NCBI GenBank assembly: GCA_002878035.1
Contig: PNIU01000085.1
Coordinates: forward strand, 1-34,632
Direction of reading: 5' to 3'
DNA: 34,632 nt
Origin: Sulfurihydrogenibium sp.
GTDB taxonomy: Bacteria; Aquificota; Aquificia; Aquificales; Hydrogenothermaceae
Shown here: positions 19,668 to 29,156 of the stretch, one piece after another
Numbering within the stretch: position 1 is the first letter of the stretch
Layout: each line of letters starts with the position of its first letter
The notes under the pieces: generated by a model
Told to the model about the DNA's origin: nothing
Database searches by the model: none
What the model saw: the letters and a program-made list of their open reading frames with translations, nothing else
Program-made: the position numbers and the translations under genes

Positions 19668-20294
19668 ATGGAATTCAACGTTGTAAACAATAAAAATGAA
19701 GTTGTAGGGAAAGTTAACTTAAATGAAAATATCTTTAAAACGGAAGTAAACCAAGGTACTGTATGGGAAGTTATAAAATGGCATTTAGCTATAAAAAGAG
19801 CTGGAACAGCTAGCACAAAAACCAGAGCAGAGGTTGCCGGCTCAAACAGAAAGATATATCCACAGAAAGGAACAGGTAGAGCAAGACACGGTGATAGAAA
19901 AGCCAACATATTCGTAGGTGGTGGTGTAGCTCACGGTCCACATCCAAGAGATTACTACTACGCATTACCTAAAAAAGTTAGAAAGAAAGTTTTAAAAGGA
20001 GTTTTAACTTACAAGTTAAACAATAACGAACTTATCGTTGTTGAAGATTTTAACTTTGAACAACCAAAAACAAAAAATGCAGTAGAAGTTTTAAAGAACT
20101 TTGGATTAGAGCAAGCAAAGGTTTTACTCGTATTACCGGAAAAAATAGAAAACGTAATTAAATCTTTTAGAAACATACCTAAAGTAAAAATACTCCTTTC
20201 TGAAGGTTTAAACTCTTACGATTTACTAAACGCAGAAAAAGTAATAATTTTTAAATCAGCTTTAGAAAAGATTCAAGAGAGGTTAGCACAATGA
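19668..20294 (+). CDS. rplD: 50S ribosomal protein L4
   Basis: L4 lines the narrow part of the exit tunnel. The 208-residue protein shows the long tunnel loop with IYPQKGTGRARHGDRKANIF at about residues 64-83, where macrolide resistance changes are known in other species; nothing unusual is seen there. The stop overlaps the start of rplW (ATGA at 20291-20294), so translation is probably coupled. Confidence 0.95.
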   Translation: MEFNVVNNKNEVVGKVNLNENIFKTEVNQGTVWEVIKWHLAIKRAGTASTKTRAEVAGSNRKIYPQKGTGRARHGDRKANIFVGGGVAHGPHPRDYYYALPKKVRKKVLKGVLTYKLNNNELIVVEDFNFEQPKTKNAVEVLKNFGLEQAKVLLVLPEKIENVIKSFRNIPKVKILLSEGLNSYDLLNAEKVIIFKSALEKIQERLAQ

Positions 20295-20584
20295 GAACCG
20301 TTTACGATATTATAATAAGACCAGTCTTAACAGAAAAAGCCGTTAAAGATAATGAAAAGAACAACACTTTAACGTTTGAAGTTGCTATGGATGCAAACAA
20401 GATAGAAATAAAAAAAGCAGTAGAAGAGATTTTTGGTGTAAAAGTAAAAGATGTAAGAACGGTAATTGTAAAACCTAAGCCAAAGAGATTTGGGTTTAGG
20501 TCTTCTGGTTTTAAAAAGGCTTGGAAAAAAGCCATTGTAAAAGTAGAATCAGAAAAACCAATCAATATAGCTGAATTAGTTTGA
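20291..20584 (+). CDS. rplW: 50S ribosomal protein L23
   Basis: L23 sits at the exit of the peptide tunnel and docks trigger factor and the signal recognition particle. The 97-residue protein has the family start YDIIIRPVLTEKAV and the middle pattern EIKKAVEEIFGVKVKDVRT. It has no good ribosome binding site of its own other than GAGAGG (20277-20282) within rplD and overlaps rplD by four bases. Confidence 0.95.
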   Translation: MRTVYDIIIRPVLTEKAVKDNEKNNTLTFEVAMDANKIEIKKAVEEIFGVKVKDVRTVIVKPKPKRFGFRSSGFKKAWKKAIVKVESEKPINIAELV

Positions 20585-20595
20585 GGTGAGAGATT

Positions 20596-21420
20596 ATGGG
20601 TGTTAGAAAATTAAAACCAGTAACAAACGGTACAAGACACGCGGTACTTTACGACTTCGCAGAGATAACAAAATCTGAACCAGAAAAATCTTTACTGGAG
20701 CCTCTTAAAAGGCATGCTGGTAGAAACAACCAAGGAAGAATAACTGTTAGACATAGAGGTGGTGGTCATAAAAGGCGCTACAGAATAATAGATTTTAAGA
20801 GAGACAAGTGGGGTGTTCCTGCAAAGGTTGCCGCCATAGAGTATGACCCAAACAGAAGTGCAAGGATAGCACTTCTACATTACCTTGACGGTGAAAAAAG
20901 ATACATAATCTGGCCAGAAGGTTTAAAAGTTGGAGATATAGTAGTTTCTGGACCAGATGCTGAGATAAAAGTAGGAAACGCTTTACCAATAGAAAATATA
21001 CCGGTAGGTACTCTTATTCATAATATAGAGCTTACTCCGGGTAAAGGGGGACAACTTGTTAGAGCAGCAGGAATGTCAGCTCAGATTCTTGGTAGGGAAG
21101 GAGATTACGTTCAAGTTAGACTTCCTTCTGGAGAAATAAGATTAATATACAAAAAGTGTATGGCAACAGTTGGTGCTGTTGGACTTGCTGAACACGAACT
21201 GGTTGAACTTGGTAAAGCTGGTAGAGCAAGATGGCTTGGAATAAGGCCTACTGTAAGAGGTACAGCTATGAACCCTGTTGACCACCCTCACGGTGGTGGT
21301 GAAGGTAGAACCTTCGGTAAACATCCAGTATCACCTTGGGGTCTACCTACAAAAGGATATAAAACAAGAAGAGGAGCTAAATACTCTGACAAATTCATAA
21401 TTAAACGTAGAGGTAAATAA
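20596..21420 (+). CDS. rplB: 50S ribosomal protein L2
   Basis: L2 is needed for subunit joining and peptidyl transferase activity. The 274-residue protein has [20 protein letters not shown] near residue 40-60 and the conserved [13 protein letters not shown] in the C-terminal third, with the important His in place. SD GAGGTGAG overlaps the end of rplW. Length and motifs are normal. Confidence 0.97.
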   Translation: MGVRKLKPVTNGTRHAVLYDFAEITKSEPEKSLLEPLKRHAGRNNQGRITVRHRGGGHKRRYRIIDFKRDKWGVPAKVAAIEYDPNRSARIALLHYLDGEKRYIIWPEGLKVGDIVVSGPDAEIKVGNALPIENIPVGTLIHNIELTPGKGGQLVRAAGMSAQILGREGDYVQVRLPSGEIRLIYKKCMATVGAVGLAEHELVELGKAGRARWLGIRPTVRGTAMNPVDHPHGGGEGRTFGKHPVSPWGLPTKGYKTRRGAKYSDKFIIKRRGK

Positions 21421-21422
21421 AG

Positions 21423-21722
21423 ATGGGATTTAAAGGAAAGTGGAACGAAAGGAATAAAAACCCATACGTAAACGAAAAATTACTCAAAAAAATCAGACAG
21501 ATGAACGAAACTGGAGAAAGAAAAATAATAAAAGTCTGGGATAGAGCTTGCACCATTACTCAGGAAATGGTAGGTCATACCATAGCCGTTTATAACGGTC
21601 AGAAATTTATCCCAGTTTACATTCAACCAGAAATGGTAGGACATAAGTTGGGAGAGTTTTCTCTTACAAGGACATTTAGAGGACACCCAGACAAATCAGC
21701 AAAAGCTGTAAAGAAAAAGTAA
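21423..21722 (+). CDS. rpsS: 30S ribosomal protein S19
   Basis: S19 contacts S13 and the A-site finger in the 30S head. The 99-residue protein has the conserved core [19 protein letters not shown] and [16 protein letters not shown]. Its N-terminus is unusual: [23 protein letters not shown] takes the place of the common RSLKKGPFVDxxLLKK, so the KKGPF motif is missing. The start is two bases after the rplB stop, with GAGG in the rplB end. Confidence 0.95.
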   Translation: MGFKGKWNERNKNPYVNEKLLKKIRQMNETGERKIIKVWDRACTITQEMVGHTIAVYNGQKFIPVYIQPEMVGHKLGEFSLTRTFRGHPDKSAKAVKKK

Positions 21723-21734
21723 GAGGAGATGAAG

Positions 21735-22082
21735 ATGGAGAACACAGCAAGAGCTATACTAAGATACGCTCACATATCACCTTACAAAGTAAGACAAGTT
21801 ATAAATTTAATAAGAGGAAAAGATGTAGCTACTGCTTTAGCTATACTGCAGGAAATACCTAAAAGACCTGCAAGAGTTGTAGAAAAACTCTTAAAAAGTG
21901 CAATATCTAATGCAGAACTTAAAGGTATGGATATTGATAACCTTTATATAGCTAAAATTCATGCAGAAGAAGGTCCAATGCTTAAAAGATATACACCAAA
22001 AGCTCATGGTAGAGCAACTTTAATCAGAAGAAGATTCTCTCATATATATATATATTTAGCTGAGAAACAGGAGGAAAAATAA
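21735..22082 (+). CDS. rplV: 50S ribosomal protein L22
   Basis: L22 reaches into the exit tunnel through a long hairpin, here [21 protein letters not shown] place the start at ATG 21735 (115 residues, [11 protein letters not shown]). An in-frame ATG at 21729 directly abuts GAGGAG (21723-21728), which leaves no spacer, whereas 21735 has six bases. The last codons include a 14-base run of AT (22042-22055) that encodes His-Ile-Tyr-Ile-Tyr, a place where slippage is conceivable. rpsC starts two bases after the stop. Confidence 0.92.
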   Translation: MENTARAILRYAHISPYKVRQVINLIRGKDVATALAILQEIPKRPARVVEKLLKSAISNAELKGMDIDNLYIAKIHAEEGPMLKRYTPKAHGRATLIRRRFSHIYIYLAEKQEEK

Positions 22083-22083
22083 A

Positions 22084-22764
22084 ATGGGTCAGAAAGTACA
22101 CCCTATAGGATTTAGACTTGGCATAACGCAGGACTGGAGGTCCAAGTGGTATGCAGATAAGAAGAAGTATACTAAACTTTTACACGAAGATATAGCAATA
22201 AGAAATTTTATACAGGGAAAGTATAAAGCTGCAGGTATAGCGGAAGTTATAATAGAAAGACTTGGAGATAAACTAAGAGTAAAAATATTAGCTGCAAGAC
22301 CTGGTATAGTTATAGGTGCTAAAGGTGCAGAGGTTGAAAAATTAAACGAAACTTTGAAAAAATTATCCTCAGCCAGTGAGATACTCGTTAACGTTGATGA
22401 AGTAAAAAGACCAGAGTTAAATGCTAAACTCGTTGCAGAAGATATAGCCCTTCAACTGGAAAGAAGGGTATCTCATAGAAGAGCTATGAAAAAAGCTATT
22501 GACGCAGCTATGAAAGCTGGAGCTAAAGGTATAAAAACTCAAGTTGGTGGAAGGATAGGTGGAGTGGATTTAGCAAGGAAAGAATGGTTTATGGCAGGAA
22601 GAATGCCACTGCAAACACTCAGAGCTGATATAGATTACGGAACTGCAAGAGCTTCTACAAAGTACGGAATCCTCGGAGTAAAAGTTTGGATATACAAAGG
22701 TGATAAAGTAGAAGGAAAGGTTGAAGAAGTATTAAGTAAAGTTGAAGAAGAGCTTAAAGTTTAA
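22084..22764 (+). CDS. rpsC: 30S ribosomal protein S3
   Basis: S3 is part of the mRNA entry gate and its helicase activity. The 226-residue protein begins [13 protein letters not shown], has the KH motif [15 protein letters not shown] at about 74-88 and the C-terminal domain with [20 protein letters not shown]. The SD AGGAGG lies inside the end of rplV, and the intergenic gap is one base. Confidence 0.97.
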   Translation: MGQKVHPIGFRLGITQDWRSKWYADKKKYTKLLHEDIAIRNFIQGKYKAAGIAEVIIERLGDKLRVKILAARPGIVIGAKGAEVEKLNETLKKLSSASEILVNVDEVKRPELNAKLVAEDIALQLERRVSHRRAMKKAIDAAMKAGAKGIKTQVGGRIGGVDLARKEWFMAGRMPLQTLRADIDYGTARASTKYGILGVKVWIYKGDKVEGKVEEVLSKVEEELKV

Positions 22765-22790
22765 AAAAGAAAATTTAGGAGGTTTTAGAT

Positions 22791-23210
22791 ATGTCTTTAC
22801 TTCAACCTAAGAGATTGAAATGGAGAAAACAACAAAGAGGCAGAATGAAAGGAAAAGCCTCAAGAAGAAACCAAGTTGATTTTGGAGAGTATGGTCTTCA
22901 AGCTTTAGAACCTTGCTGGATGACTTCAAGACAGATAGAAGCTGCAAGAATAGCTATCGTTAAAGAAGCTAAAAAAGGAGCTAAAGTCTGGGTAAGAGTA
23001 TTTCCTCATAAACCAGTAACTAGAAAACCAGCTGAAACTCGTATGGGTAAAGGAAAAGGTGATTTGGACCACTTTGTAGCTGTAGTAAAACCTGGTCATA
23101 TACTTTTTGAATTAGCTGGAGTTCCAGAAGAAGTTGCTGCCGAAGCATTTAGAAAGGCAGGCCATAAACTACCAATTAAAACCAGAATGGTAAAAGCTCA
23201 GGAGGTTTAG
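22791..23210 (+). CDS. rplP: 50S ribosomal protein L16
   Basis: L16 helps to position A-site tRNA. The 139-residue protein has the family segments [31 protein letters not shown] and [21 protein letters not shown], the last containing the Arg-Met-Gly region near residue 80. SD AGGAGG is well placed. rpmC follows after one base. Confidence 0.96.
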   Translation: MSLLQPKRLKWRKQQRGRMKGKASRRNQVDFGEYGLQALEPCWMTSRQIEAARIAIVKEAKKGAKVWVRVFPHKPVTRKPAETRMGKGKGDLDHFVAVVKPGHILFELAGVPEEVAAEAFRKAGHKLPIKTRMVKAQEV

Positions 23211-23211
23211 T

Positions 23212-23415
23212 ATGAAAGCCAGCGAATGGAGAAAGTTATCAACAGAAGAGCTTAAAGAAAAAGTTGTTGAACTAAAGAAAAAACTTATGCAACTTAGGTT
23301 TCAAAATAAAATAGGCTCTTTAGCAAAAAATAGTGAAATAAAAGAAACTAAAAGAGATATAGCAAGAATCCTTACAATAATAAGAGAAAGAGAGCTTAAT
23401 AAAACAAATGGTTAA
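23212..23415 (+). CDS. rpmC: 50S ribosomal protein L29
   Basis: L29 is a small helical protein at the tunnel exit. The 67 residues contain the usual two-helix pattern [23 protein letters not shown] and [24 protein letters not shown] near the end of rplP supplies the ribosome binding site. Position between rplP and rpsQ is the universal one. Confidence 0.94.
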   Translation: MKASEWRKLSTEELKEKVVELKKKLMQLRFQNKIGSLAKNSEIKETKRDIARILTIIRERELNKTNG

Positions 23416-23426
23416 GAGGTGAAAGA

Positions 23427-23693
23427 ATGACAAGTGAAACAAAAAAGAACGTTAAAGAGTTTGTAGGAAAAGTAGTTAGTAATAAAATGGATAAGACTGT
23501 AGTAGTTGCAGTAGAAAGGAAGTTCCCACATCCTCTTTACGAAAAACAAGTCAAGAAAACTAAAAAGTTTTACGCCCATGATGAAGAAAACAAGTGTAAA
23601 GAAGGAGATATAGTCAGAATTAGAGAATCCAGACCTCTTTCTAAATTAAAAAGATGGGTTGTTGTTGAAATTATACAATCTTCTTCTACTTAA
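23427..23693 (+). CDS. rpsQ: 30S ribosomal protein S17
   Basis: S17 is an OB-fold protein that organises the 5' domain of 16S rRNA. The 88-residue product shows [20 protein letters not shown] and [35 protein letters not shown]. It ends the S10 genes; the next 75 bases hold a promoter and no terminator, so transcripts can run on. Confidence 0.96.
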   Translation: MTSETKKNVKEFVGKVVSNKMDKTVVVAVERKFPHPLYEKQVKKTKKFYAHDEENKCKEGDIVRIRESRPLSKLKRWVVVEIIQSSST

Positions 23694-23699
23694 ATCCTA

Positions 23700-23728
23700 T
23701 TGATTTTAAAACGTTAAAGTTGTATAAT
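23700..23728 (+). promoter_or_regulatory. Internal promoter before rplN (spc promoter)
   Basis: TTGATT (23700-23705) and TATAAT (23723-23728) are spaced by 17 bases, exactly as in the str promoter at 14292-14320. It lies in the 75-base gap between rpsQ and rplN, the place of the spc promoter in E. coli. Start near 23735 leaves a leader of about 34 bases. No terminator precedes it, so it would add to read-through transcription. Confidence 0.75.
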
Positions 23729-23768
23729 ATTAGTTTGTCTTTCTAAAAAAGTAAAAAGGAGTGCAGTT

Positions 23769-24137
23769 ATGATACAGAGAGGGACTTACTTAAATACTGC
23801 AGACAACTCAGGTGCTAAAAAAGTTCAGTGTATAGGGATACCCGGTGGTGCTAAAAAAATGTATGCCACCGTTGGAGATGTTATTACTGTTACTGTAAAG
23901 TCTGCCATACCAAACGGAACTGCTAAAAAAGGAAAAGTTTATAAGGCTGTCGTTGTAAGAACAAAAAAAGAAGTGGCAAGACCAGATGGAAGTTACGTAA
24001 AGGCTGATGACAATGCTGTCGTTCTTTTAAACAACCAGTTAGAACCTATAGGAACACGTATACTTGGGCCTGTTTGTAGAGAGCTTAGGTCCAAAGGATT
24101 CTACAGAATCATCTCTCTTGCACCGGAGGTAATCTAA
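23769..24137 (+). CDS. rplN: 50S ribosomal protein L14
   Basis: L14 forms part of the subunit interface. The 122-residue protein begins [24 protein letters not shown] and contains [34 protein letters not shown], both diagnostic. It is the first gene after the internal promoter. SD AAGGAGTG is at a normal distance. Confidence 0.97.
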   Translation: MIQRGTYLNTADNSGAKKVQCIGIPGGAKKMYATVGDVITVTVKSAIPNGTAKKGKVYKAVVVRTKKEVARPDGSYVKADDNAVVLLNNQLEPIGTRILGPVCRELRSKGFYRIISLAPEVI

Positions 24138-24139
24138 TA

Positions 24140-24499
24140 ATGATTAAGCTAAAAAAAGGAGACCCGGTTATAGTAATCGCCGGTAAAGACAAAGGAAAGA
24201 TAAGTAAAATAAAACAGATAGTCAAAAAAGATGGAAAAGTAAAAGTTATTGTCGAAGGTGTAAACTTAGTTAAAAAGCACGTTAGAGGTATAGAGGGTGT
24301 TAGAGAAGGTGGTATTTATGAAGTAGAAAGACCAATAGATATCTCTAACGTTGCATACTACGACTCTAACCTTCAAAAGCCTGTTAAAATAGGGGTTAAA
24401 ATTATAGAAGAAGGTGACAAAAAAATAAAAGTTAGAGTCAATAAAAAAACAGGTGAAATAATAGACAAAGTTTGGGAAAAAATCAAAAAAGAGGTATAG
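24140..24499 (+). CDS. rplX: 50S ribosomal protein L24
   Basis: L24 initiates assembly of the large subunit. The 119-residue protein has the KOW motif GDPVIVIAGKDKGKISKIKQI at its N-terminus and the pattern VEGVNLVKKHVRG; it is somewhat longer than the about 104 residues of E. coli, with extra Lys-rich sequence at the C-terminus. GGAGG lies in the last codons of rplN and the gap is two bases. Confidence 0.95.
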   Translation: MIKLKKGDPVIVIAGKDKGKISKIKQIVKKDGKVKVIVEGVNLVKKHVRGIEGVREGGIYEVERPIDISNVAYYDSNLQKPVKIGVKIIEEGDKKIKVRVNKKTGEIIDKVWEKIKKEV

Positions 24500-24502
24500 T
24501 AA

Positions 24503-25069
24503 ATGGCTGCTGTAGTAGGATATAAACCAAGACTTCAAAAGAAATATGAAGAGGAAGTAGTTCCAAAATTAATGGAAAGGTTTGGATACAAAAGTCCTAT
24601 GCAAGTTCCAAGACTAAAGAAGATAGTTATCAATATGGGTGTAGGAGAAGCGATAGGAGATATCAAACAACTTGATAGAGCCGTTGAAGATTTAACTGCT
24701 ATCGCCGGTCAAAAACCTGTAATCACAAGGGCAAAAAAATCAGAAGCTGCCTTTAAACTAAGAAAAGGAAACCCAATAGGAACAAAAGTAACCTTAAGAA
24801 AGGATAGAATGTGGGACTTTTTGGATAAACTGATATCCGTTGCATTACCAAGGGTTAGAGACTTTAGGGGATTAAACCCTAAGTCTTTTGATGGAAGAGG
24901 TAACTACGCCTTTGGTTTAGCAGAACAGATTGTATTTCCAGAAATAGATTACGATAAAGTCGATAAAATAAGAGGTATGGATATAATCATAGAAACTACG
25001 GCTAAAACTGATGAAGAAGCTCTTTGGCTTCTATCTCTGTTAGGCTTACCTATAAGAGCAGGAGGATAA
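24503..25069 (+). CDS. rplE: 50S ribosomal protein L5
   Basis: L5 binds 5S rRNA in the central protuberance. The 188-residue protein carries [37 protein letters not shown] and [18 protein letters not shown]. An extra residue run ([19 protein letters not shown]) is normal for the family. The stop is two bases before rpsN, whose ribosome binding site is inside rplE. Confidence 0.97.
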   Translation: MAAVVGYKPRLQKKYEEEVVPKLMERFGYKSPMQVPRLKKIVINMGVGEAIGDIKQLDRAVEDLTAIAGQKPVITRAKKSEAAFKLRKGNPIGTKVTLRKDRMWDFLDKLISVALPRVRDFRGLNPKSFDGRGNYAFGLAEQIVFPEIDYDKVDKIRGMDIIIETTAKTDEEALWLLSLLGLPIRAGG

Positions 25070-25071
25070 AG

Positions 25072-25260
25072 ATGGCTCGTAAATGTTTGATAGTAAAAGC
25101 TTTCCAAAAGAAACCTAAATATAAAACCAGAGTTCATTCAAGATGTCCTTTGTGTGGAAGACCAAGAGGATACATAAGACAGTTTAACATGTGTAGAATA
25201 TGTTTCAGAGAGAGAGCTCTAAGGGGAGAAATCCCAGGCATCAAAAAAGCAAGCTGGTAG
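25072..25260 (+). CDS. rpsN: 30S ribosomal protein S14, zinc-binding type Z
   Basis: S14 is a late-binding protein of the 30S head. The 62-residue product has Cys25-x2-Cys28 and Cys41-x2-Cys44, the zinc (C+) short form. The start is the ATG at 25072, seven bases after AGGAGG (25060-25065). A longer open frame begins at 25024, but that part overlaps rplE, has no family similarity and lacks a ribosome binding site. Confidence 0.95.
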   Translation: MARKCLIVKAFQKKPKYKTRVHSRCPLCGRPRGYIRQFNMCRICFRERALRGEIPGIKKASW

Positions 25261-25272
25261 GAGGAAACCGTA

Positions 25273-25683
25273 ATGATAACAGACCCAATAGCTGATATGA
25301 TAGCAAGAATAAATAACGCGATTAAAGCAAGAAAAGACGAAGTTGCAATACCAAACTCAAAGATAAAAGAAAAAATAGCTGAGATACTAAAAAGAGAAGG
25401 TTATATAGAGGATTACGTAGTCTCAGAAGAAAACAAAAAAGGTAATCAAGCAACTTTAATTATAAAATTAAAGTATCTTGGAAAAAGAAATACAAAACCA
25501 GCTATAACGAAAATAGAAAGGGTATCCAAACCTGGTCTTAGGAAGTATGTGCAAATCGATGAACTTCCTTATGTTCAAAAAGGTTTAGGTATAGCTATTC
25601 TTACCACAAACAAGGGTATTTTAACCGATGCTGAAGCAAGAAAGTTAAGAGTTGGTGGTGAAGTAATCTGTTACGTATGGTAA
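25273..25683 (+). CDS. rpsH: 30S ribosomal protein S8
   Basis: S8 is a primary 16S rRNA binder of the platform and, in E. coli, represses the spc operon. The 136-residue protein begins MITDPIADMIARINNAI and has GLRKYVQIDELP, then GLGIAILTTNKGILTDAEAR and the C-terminal GGEVICYVW. SD AGGAGG overlaps the rpsN stop. I see no S8 target hairpin before rplE or rpsN. Confidence 0.97.
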   Translation: MITDPIADMIARINNAIKARKDEVAIPNSKIKEKIAEILKREGYIEDYVVSEENKKGNQATLIIKLKYLGKRNTKPAITKIERVSKPGLRKYVQIDELPYVQKGLGIAILTTNKGILTDAEARKLRVGGEVICYVW

Positions 25684-25704
25684 AAACAAAAGGAGGCTGC
25701 TATA

Positions 25705-26250
25705 ATGTCAAGAATAGGTAAAAAACCTATACCTTTACCAAAAGGTGTTGAAGTAAAAGTAGATAATGATAACACTGTAACCGTAAAAGGTCCTAAAGGT
25801 ATGTTAACTTATAAGTTTCACCCTGATATGAAGATAAAAGTTGAAGATGGAAACATAATAGTAGAAAGGCCAAACGATGAGTCATTCTATAAAGCTTTAC
25901 ACGGAACTACAAGAGCTATTTTAAACAATATGGTAAAAGGTGTAACGGAAGGTTTTACTGAAGAGCTTGAAATAGTTGGTATTGGATACAGAGGTGCCGT
26001 AAAAGGTAAAACACTTGAGCTTTCCCTTGGTTACTCTCATCCTGTTATATACGAAATACCAGAAGGAATTCAGATAACAATGGAAGGAACGAACATAATA
26101 AAAATATTTGGAATAGACAAACAGAAAGTAGGTCAAGTTGCCGCAGAGATAAAATCCTTCAGAGAACCAGACCCTTACAAAGGTAAAGGTATAAGATATA
26201 AAGGAGAAGTAATTAAACTAAAAGCTGGAAAAACTGTAGGTAAAAAATAA
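25705..26250 (+). CDS. rplF: 50S ribosomal protein L6
   Basis: L6 lies at the base of the L7/L12 stalk near the sarcin-ricin loop. The 181-residue protein has two related domains, starting [17 protein letters not shown], with the C-terminal signature [30 protein letters not shown] is at 25691-25696. Confidence 0.97.
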   Translation: MSRIGKKPIPLPKGVEVKVDNDNTVTVKGPKGMLTYKFHPDMKIKVEDGNIIVERPNDESFYKALHGTTRAILNNMVKGVTEGFTEELEIVGIGYRGAVKGKTLELSLGYSHPVIYEIPEGIQITMEGTNIIKIFGIDKQKVGQVAAEIKSFREPDPYKGKGIRYKGEVIKLKAGKTVGKK

Positions 26251-26267
26251 TTAAGGAGTTGTTGAAA

Positions 26268-26639
26268 ATGGCAGTAAAAAGTAGAGCTGAAGCAAGAATA
26301 ATAAGACATAAAAGAATAAGAAAAAAGATATTTGGTACTGCTGAAAGACCAAGGTTGGCTTTTTATAGAAGTTTAAACGCTATATACGCTCAGATTATCG
26401 ACGATGAAAAAGGTCATACCTTGGTTTCTGCTTCAACTATAGATAGAGATTATGTTGAAAGATTTGGCAAAAGAGGTGGAAAATCCATAGAAGATGCTAA
26501 ACAGCTTGGAAAGTTCCTTGCAGAAAAAGCCTTGGCTAAAGGTATAAAAAACGTTGTTTTTGATAGAGGTGGTTTTCTTTACCACGGTAAAGTTAAAGCT
26601 TTTGCCGATGCTGCAAGAGAAGGTGGATTAAACTTTTAA
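26268..26639 (+). CDS. rplR: 50S ribosomal protein L18
   Basis: L18 brings 5S rRNA to the large subunit. I choose ATG 26268 (123 residues, [20 protein letters not shown]). Two in-frame TTG codons at 26259 and 26262 directly follow AAGGAG (26253-26258) and leave no proper spacer, while 26268 has nine bases. The family motifs [20 protein letters not shown] and [26 protein letters not shown] are present. Confidence 0.95.
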   Translation: MAVKSRAEARIIRHKRIRKKIFGTAERPRLAFYRSLNAIYAQIIDDEKGHTLVSASTIDRDYVERFGKRGGKSIEDAKQLGKFLAEKALAKGIKNVVFDRGGFLYHGKVKAFADAAREGGLNF

Positions 26640-26652
26640 AAGGAGAAAGGTA

Positions 26653-27237
26653 ATGGGAGTGAAGAATATCGAAAGACTAATTGAACAAAGAATTAAAGAA
26701 AATCCAATCAATCCAGATACGTTAGAATTAGAAGAAAAAGTCGTTGAAATTAGAAGAACTACCCGTGTTATGGAAGGTGGAAGAAGGTTCTCTTTCAGTA
26801 CTTTGGCAGTAGTTGGTGACAGAAAAGGCCATGTAGGTTTTGGACATGGTAAAGCAAAAGAAGTTCCACCTTCTATAGCAAAAGCTATAGCTGATGCTAA
26901 AAAAAGAATAATTAAAGTTCCTTTGATAGAAGGAACAATACCACATGACGTTATCGGTGAATACGATTCTGCAGTAGTTCTGTTAAAACCTGCAAGAAGA
27001 GGTACTGGTGTTGTGGCAGGCGGACCTATGAGACCAGTGCTGGAACTATTAGGAGTAACAGATATATTAACAAAAATCATCGGAAGAACAACAAATCCAA
27101 ATGCAGTTGTTAGAGCAACCTTTGATGCACTTCTAAAAATAAAATCTCCAGAGGAAGTTGCTAAGATAAGAGGATTGGAAGAGGAGCATATACTGAAAAA
27201 CTACAGAATATACGCTGGAGGTGTGCCAGTAAGATGA
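26653..27237 (+). CDS. rpsE: 30S ribosomal protein S5
   Basis: S5 is at the mRNA entry site and affects decoding accuracy. The 194-residue protein shows RVMEGGRRFSFSTLAVVGD (the spectinomycin loop region), GHVGFGHGKAKEVPPSI and the C-terminal domain with GGPMRPVLELLGVTDILTK. An N-terminal tail of about 20 residues precedes the core. The stop overlaps the rpmD start by four bases (ATGA at 27234-27237). Confidence 0.97.
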   Translation: MGVKNIERLIEQRIKENPINPDTLELEEKVVEIRRTTRVMEGGRRFSFSTLAVVGDRKGHVGFGHGKAKEVPPSIAKAIADAKKRIIKVPLIEGTIPHDVIGEYDSAVVLLKPARRGTGVVAGGPMRPVLELLGVTDILTKIIGRTTNPNAVVRATFDALLKIKSPEEVAKIRGLEEEHILKNYRIYAGGVPVR

Positions 27238-27413
27238 AAATAAAAGTAAAGTTGGTCAGAGGCTTTGCAGGTAAAACGGAAAAACAAAAGCAGGCTTTAA
27301 AATCTTTAGGTTTGAAGAAAATAAACGATGAAAGGATTTTAGATAAAACACCGGCTGTTTGTGGTAACTTAGAAATCGTAAAGCACTTAGTTAAAGTGGA
27401 GGAGATACAGTAA
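27234..27413 (+). CDS. rpmD: 50S ribosomal protein L30
   Basis: This small gene encodes 59 residues. [20 protein letters not shown] and the following [23 protein letters not shown] match the L30 pattern (two helices, three strands). Start overlaps the rpsE stop and the stop TAA overlaps the rplO start (TAATG at 27411-27415), so translation of rpsE, rpmD and rplO is likely coupled. GGAGG at 27218-27222 inside rpsE is a plausible ribosome binding site. Confidence 0.93.
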   Translation: MKIKVKLVRGFAGKTEKQKQALKSLGLKKINDERILDKTPAVCGNLEIVKHLVKVEEIQ

Positions 27414-27862
27414 TGAAACTACATGAATTAAAACCGAACAAAGGAGCAACTCATAAAAAGAAGATAGTAGGTAGAGGTATAGGTTCAGGTCACGGTAAAA
27501 CATCTACGAGAGGTCACAAAGGTCAAAAATCAAGGTCTGGAGACTCAAAACTACCTGCAAGATTTGAAGGTGGACAAACACCTTTCATAATGAGAATACC
27601 TAAGAGAGGTTTTAAAAATCCAACTAAATTAGAGTATGAAATCGTAAATCTAAAAGATTTAGATAAGAAGTTTAACGAAAACGAAGAAGTTAATCCTCAA
27701 ACTTTGAAAGAAAAAGGTTTAGTAAAAAAAGGAGAATGTGTAAAAATACTTGGAGATGGTCAATTAACTAAAAAGTTGGTGGTAAAAGCTCACGCTTTCT
27801 CTTCTTCTGCTGAGGAAAAAATATTAGCTGCCGGTGGACAGGTAGAAAAAATTTCTAAGTAG
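27413..27862 (+). CDS. rplO: 50S ribosomal protein L15
   Basis: L15 is a late assembly protein of the large subunit. The 149-residue product begins [22 protein letters not shown], continues with [20 protein letters not shown] and [17 protein letters not shown], all diagnostic. GGAG at 27399-27402 in rpmD gives the ribosome binding site. Its TAG stop overlaps the ribosome binding site of secY. Confidence 0.97.
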   Translation: MKLHELKPNKGATHKKKIVGRGIGSGHGKTSTRGHKGQKSRSGDSKLPARFEGGQTPFIMRIPKRGFKNPTKLEYEIVNLKDLDKKFNENEEVNPQTLKEKGLVKKGECVKILGDGQLTKKLVVKAHAFSSSAEEKILAAGGQVEKISK

Positions 27863-27870
27863 AGGTAGTT

Positions 27871-29154
27871 TTGGATAAAATTATAAATGTTTTACAAATA
27901 AAAGAACTTAGGAATAAAATACTTATTACTTTATTCATACTTGCTATTTACAGACTCGGAACCCATATACCGGTTCCGGGTGTAGATTCAAACTCTCTAA
28001 TAAACTATTTCAACGCTTCAGGTGGAGCTCTATTTAACATCTATAACCTTTTTTCAGGTGGAGCACTCGGAAGATTCTCAGTTTTTGCTCTGGGAGTCAT
28101 GCCTTACATTTCAGCTTCTATCATAATGCAACTTCTTACTGCTGTAATACCAACTTTGGAAAGATTACAGAAAGAAGAAGGTGATTACGGAAGATGGAAA
28201 ATTTCCCAGTATACAAGGTATTTAACCATAGGTATTGCCTTCTTTCAGTCCTTAGGTCTTTCTATATGGCTTACAACTCTTAAAACAGAAACTGGAGCTT
28301 CTTTAATATCTGTTTCACCGTTTATGTTCGTAGTTTTAACTACAGTTACCGTAACAACAGGAACAGTCTTTTTAATGTGGCTTGGAGAAAAGATAACTGA
28401 GTTTGGTATAGGAAACGGTATATCTATGATAATCTTGGCAGGAATAGTCGCAGGAATAATACCGGCTATTTTGAGAACATATGAGTTAGTTAAAGTTGGA
28501 GAAATATCTGTTTTACTCTTAACTTTTGCTGTTTTAGTTATCATTGCAGTTGTGGCTGGTATAGTTTACATTCAAGAAGCTGAAAGAAGGATACCTATTC
28601 AGTATGCAAGAAGGAACGTTATGATAAACCAGTCTGCAAGTTATCTACCGTTTAAACTTAACCCTTCAGGTGTTATACCGATAATATTTGCCGTTGCTAT
28701 ACTGATGTTTCCGGCAACGATAGCTCAGTTTTTTGTCAATAAAAGTGAAATTGCAAGGACTATAGTTGATTATCTATCTCCTCAAAGTTATGTATACTTT
28801 GGTTTATACGTTGCTTTGATAATATTCTTTTCATACTTTTATACTGCCATACTTATCAACCCTATAGATATAGCAGATAATCTTAGAAGAAGTGGTGCTT
28901 TTATTCCTGGTGTGAGAGCTGGTTCACAAACTGCAGAGTATATAAACTACATTCTTACAAGACTTGTTTTTGCAGGCTCTATCTTCCTCGCTGCCATAGC
29001 TATACTACCTATGATTTTAATAAAATGGTTAAACGTTCCGTTTTATTTTGGTGGAACTTCGGCTTTAATTGTTGTTGTTGTTGCTTTAGATACAATTCAT
29101 CAGGTTGAAGCTTACCTTGCTATGAAAAAGTATGAAGGATTTTTAAGGAGGTAG
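27871..29154 (+). CDS. secY: Protein translocase subunit SecY (TTG start)
   Basis: SecY is the membrane channel of the Sec system. The 427-residue protein has ten hydrophobic segments, starting around residue 18, and family motifs GTHIPVPGVD, LGVMPYISASIIMQLL and, in the cytoplasmic loop before segment 7, ERRIPIQYARR. No ATG lies in frame near the N-terminus, and the family's N-terminal pattern begins right after the TTG at 27871, so TTG is the start. GAGGT at 27862-27866 is the ribosome binding site. The 12 bases GAGGTAGTTTTG are repeated at the adk start. Confidence 0.96.
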   Translation: MDKIINVLQIKELRNKILITLFILAIYRLGTHIPVPGVDSNSLINYFNASGGALFNIYNLFSGGALGRFSVFALGVMPYISASIIMQLLTAVIPTLERLQKEEGDYGRWKISQYTRYLTIGIAFFQSLGLSIWLTTLKTETGASLISVSPFMFVVLTTVTVTTGTVFLMWLGEKITEFGIGNGISMIILAGIVAGIIPAILRTYELVKVGEISVLLLTFAVLVIIAVVAGIVYIQEAERRIPIQYARRNVMINQSASYLPFKLNPSGVIPIIFAVAILMFPATIAQFFVNKSEIARTIVDYLSPQSYVYFGLYVALIIFFSYFYTAILINPIDIADNLRRSGAFIPGVRAGSQTAEYINYILTRLVFAGSIFLAAIAILPMILIKWLNVPFYFGGTSALIVVVVALDTIHQVEAYLAMKKYEGFLRR

Positions 29155-29156
29155 TT

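Noticed and set aside
22042-22055. (AT)7 run in rplV as a phase-variation tract
   Set aside because: It encodes a plausible C-terminal L22 sequence in frame, and slippage in an essential gene would be lethal. Noted only as a curiosity.
25024-25071. N-terminal extension of rpsN upstream of 25072
   Set aside because: The extension is the out-of-frame end of rplE. The ribosome binding site and protein family both point to ATG 25072.
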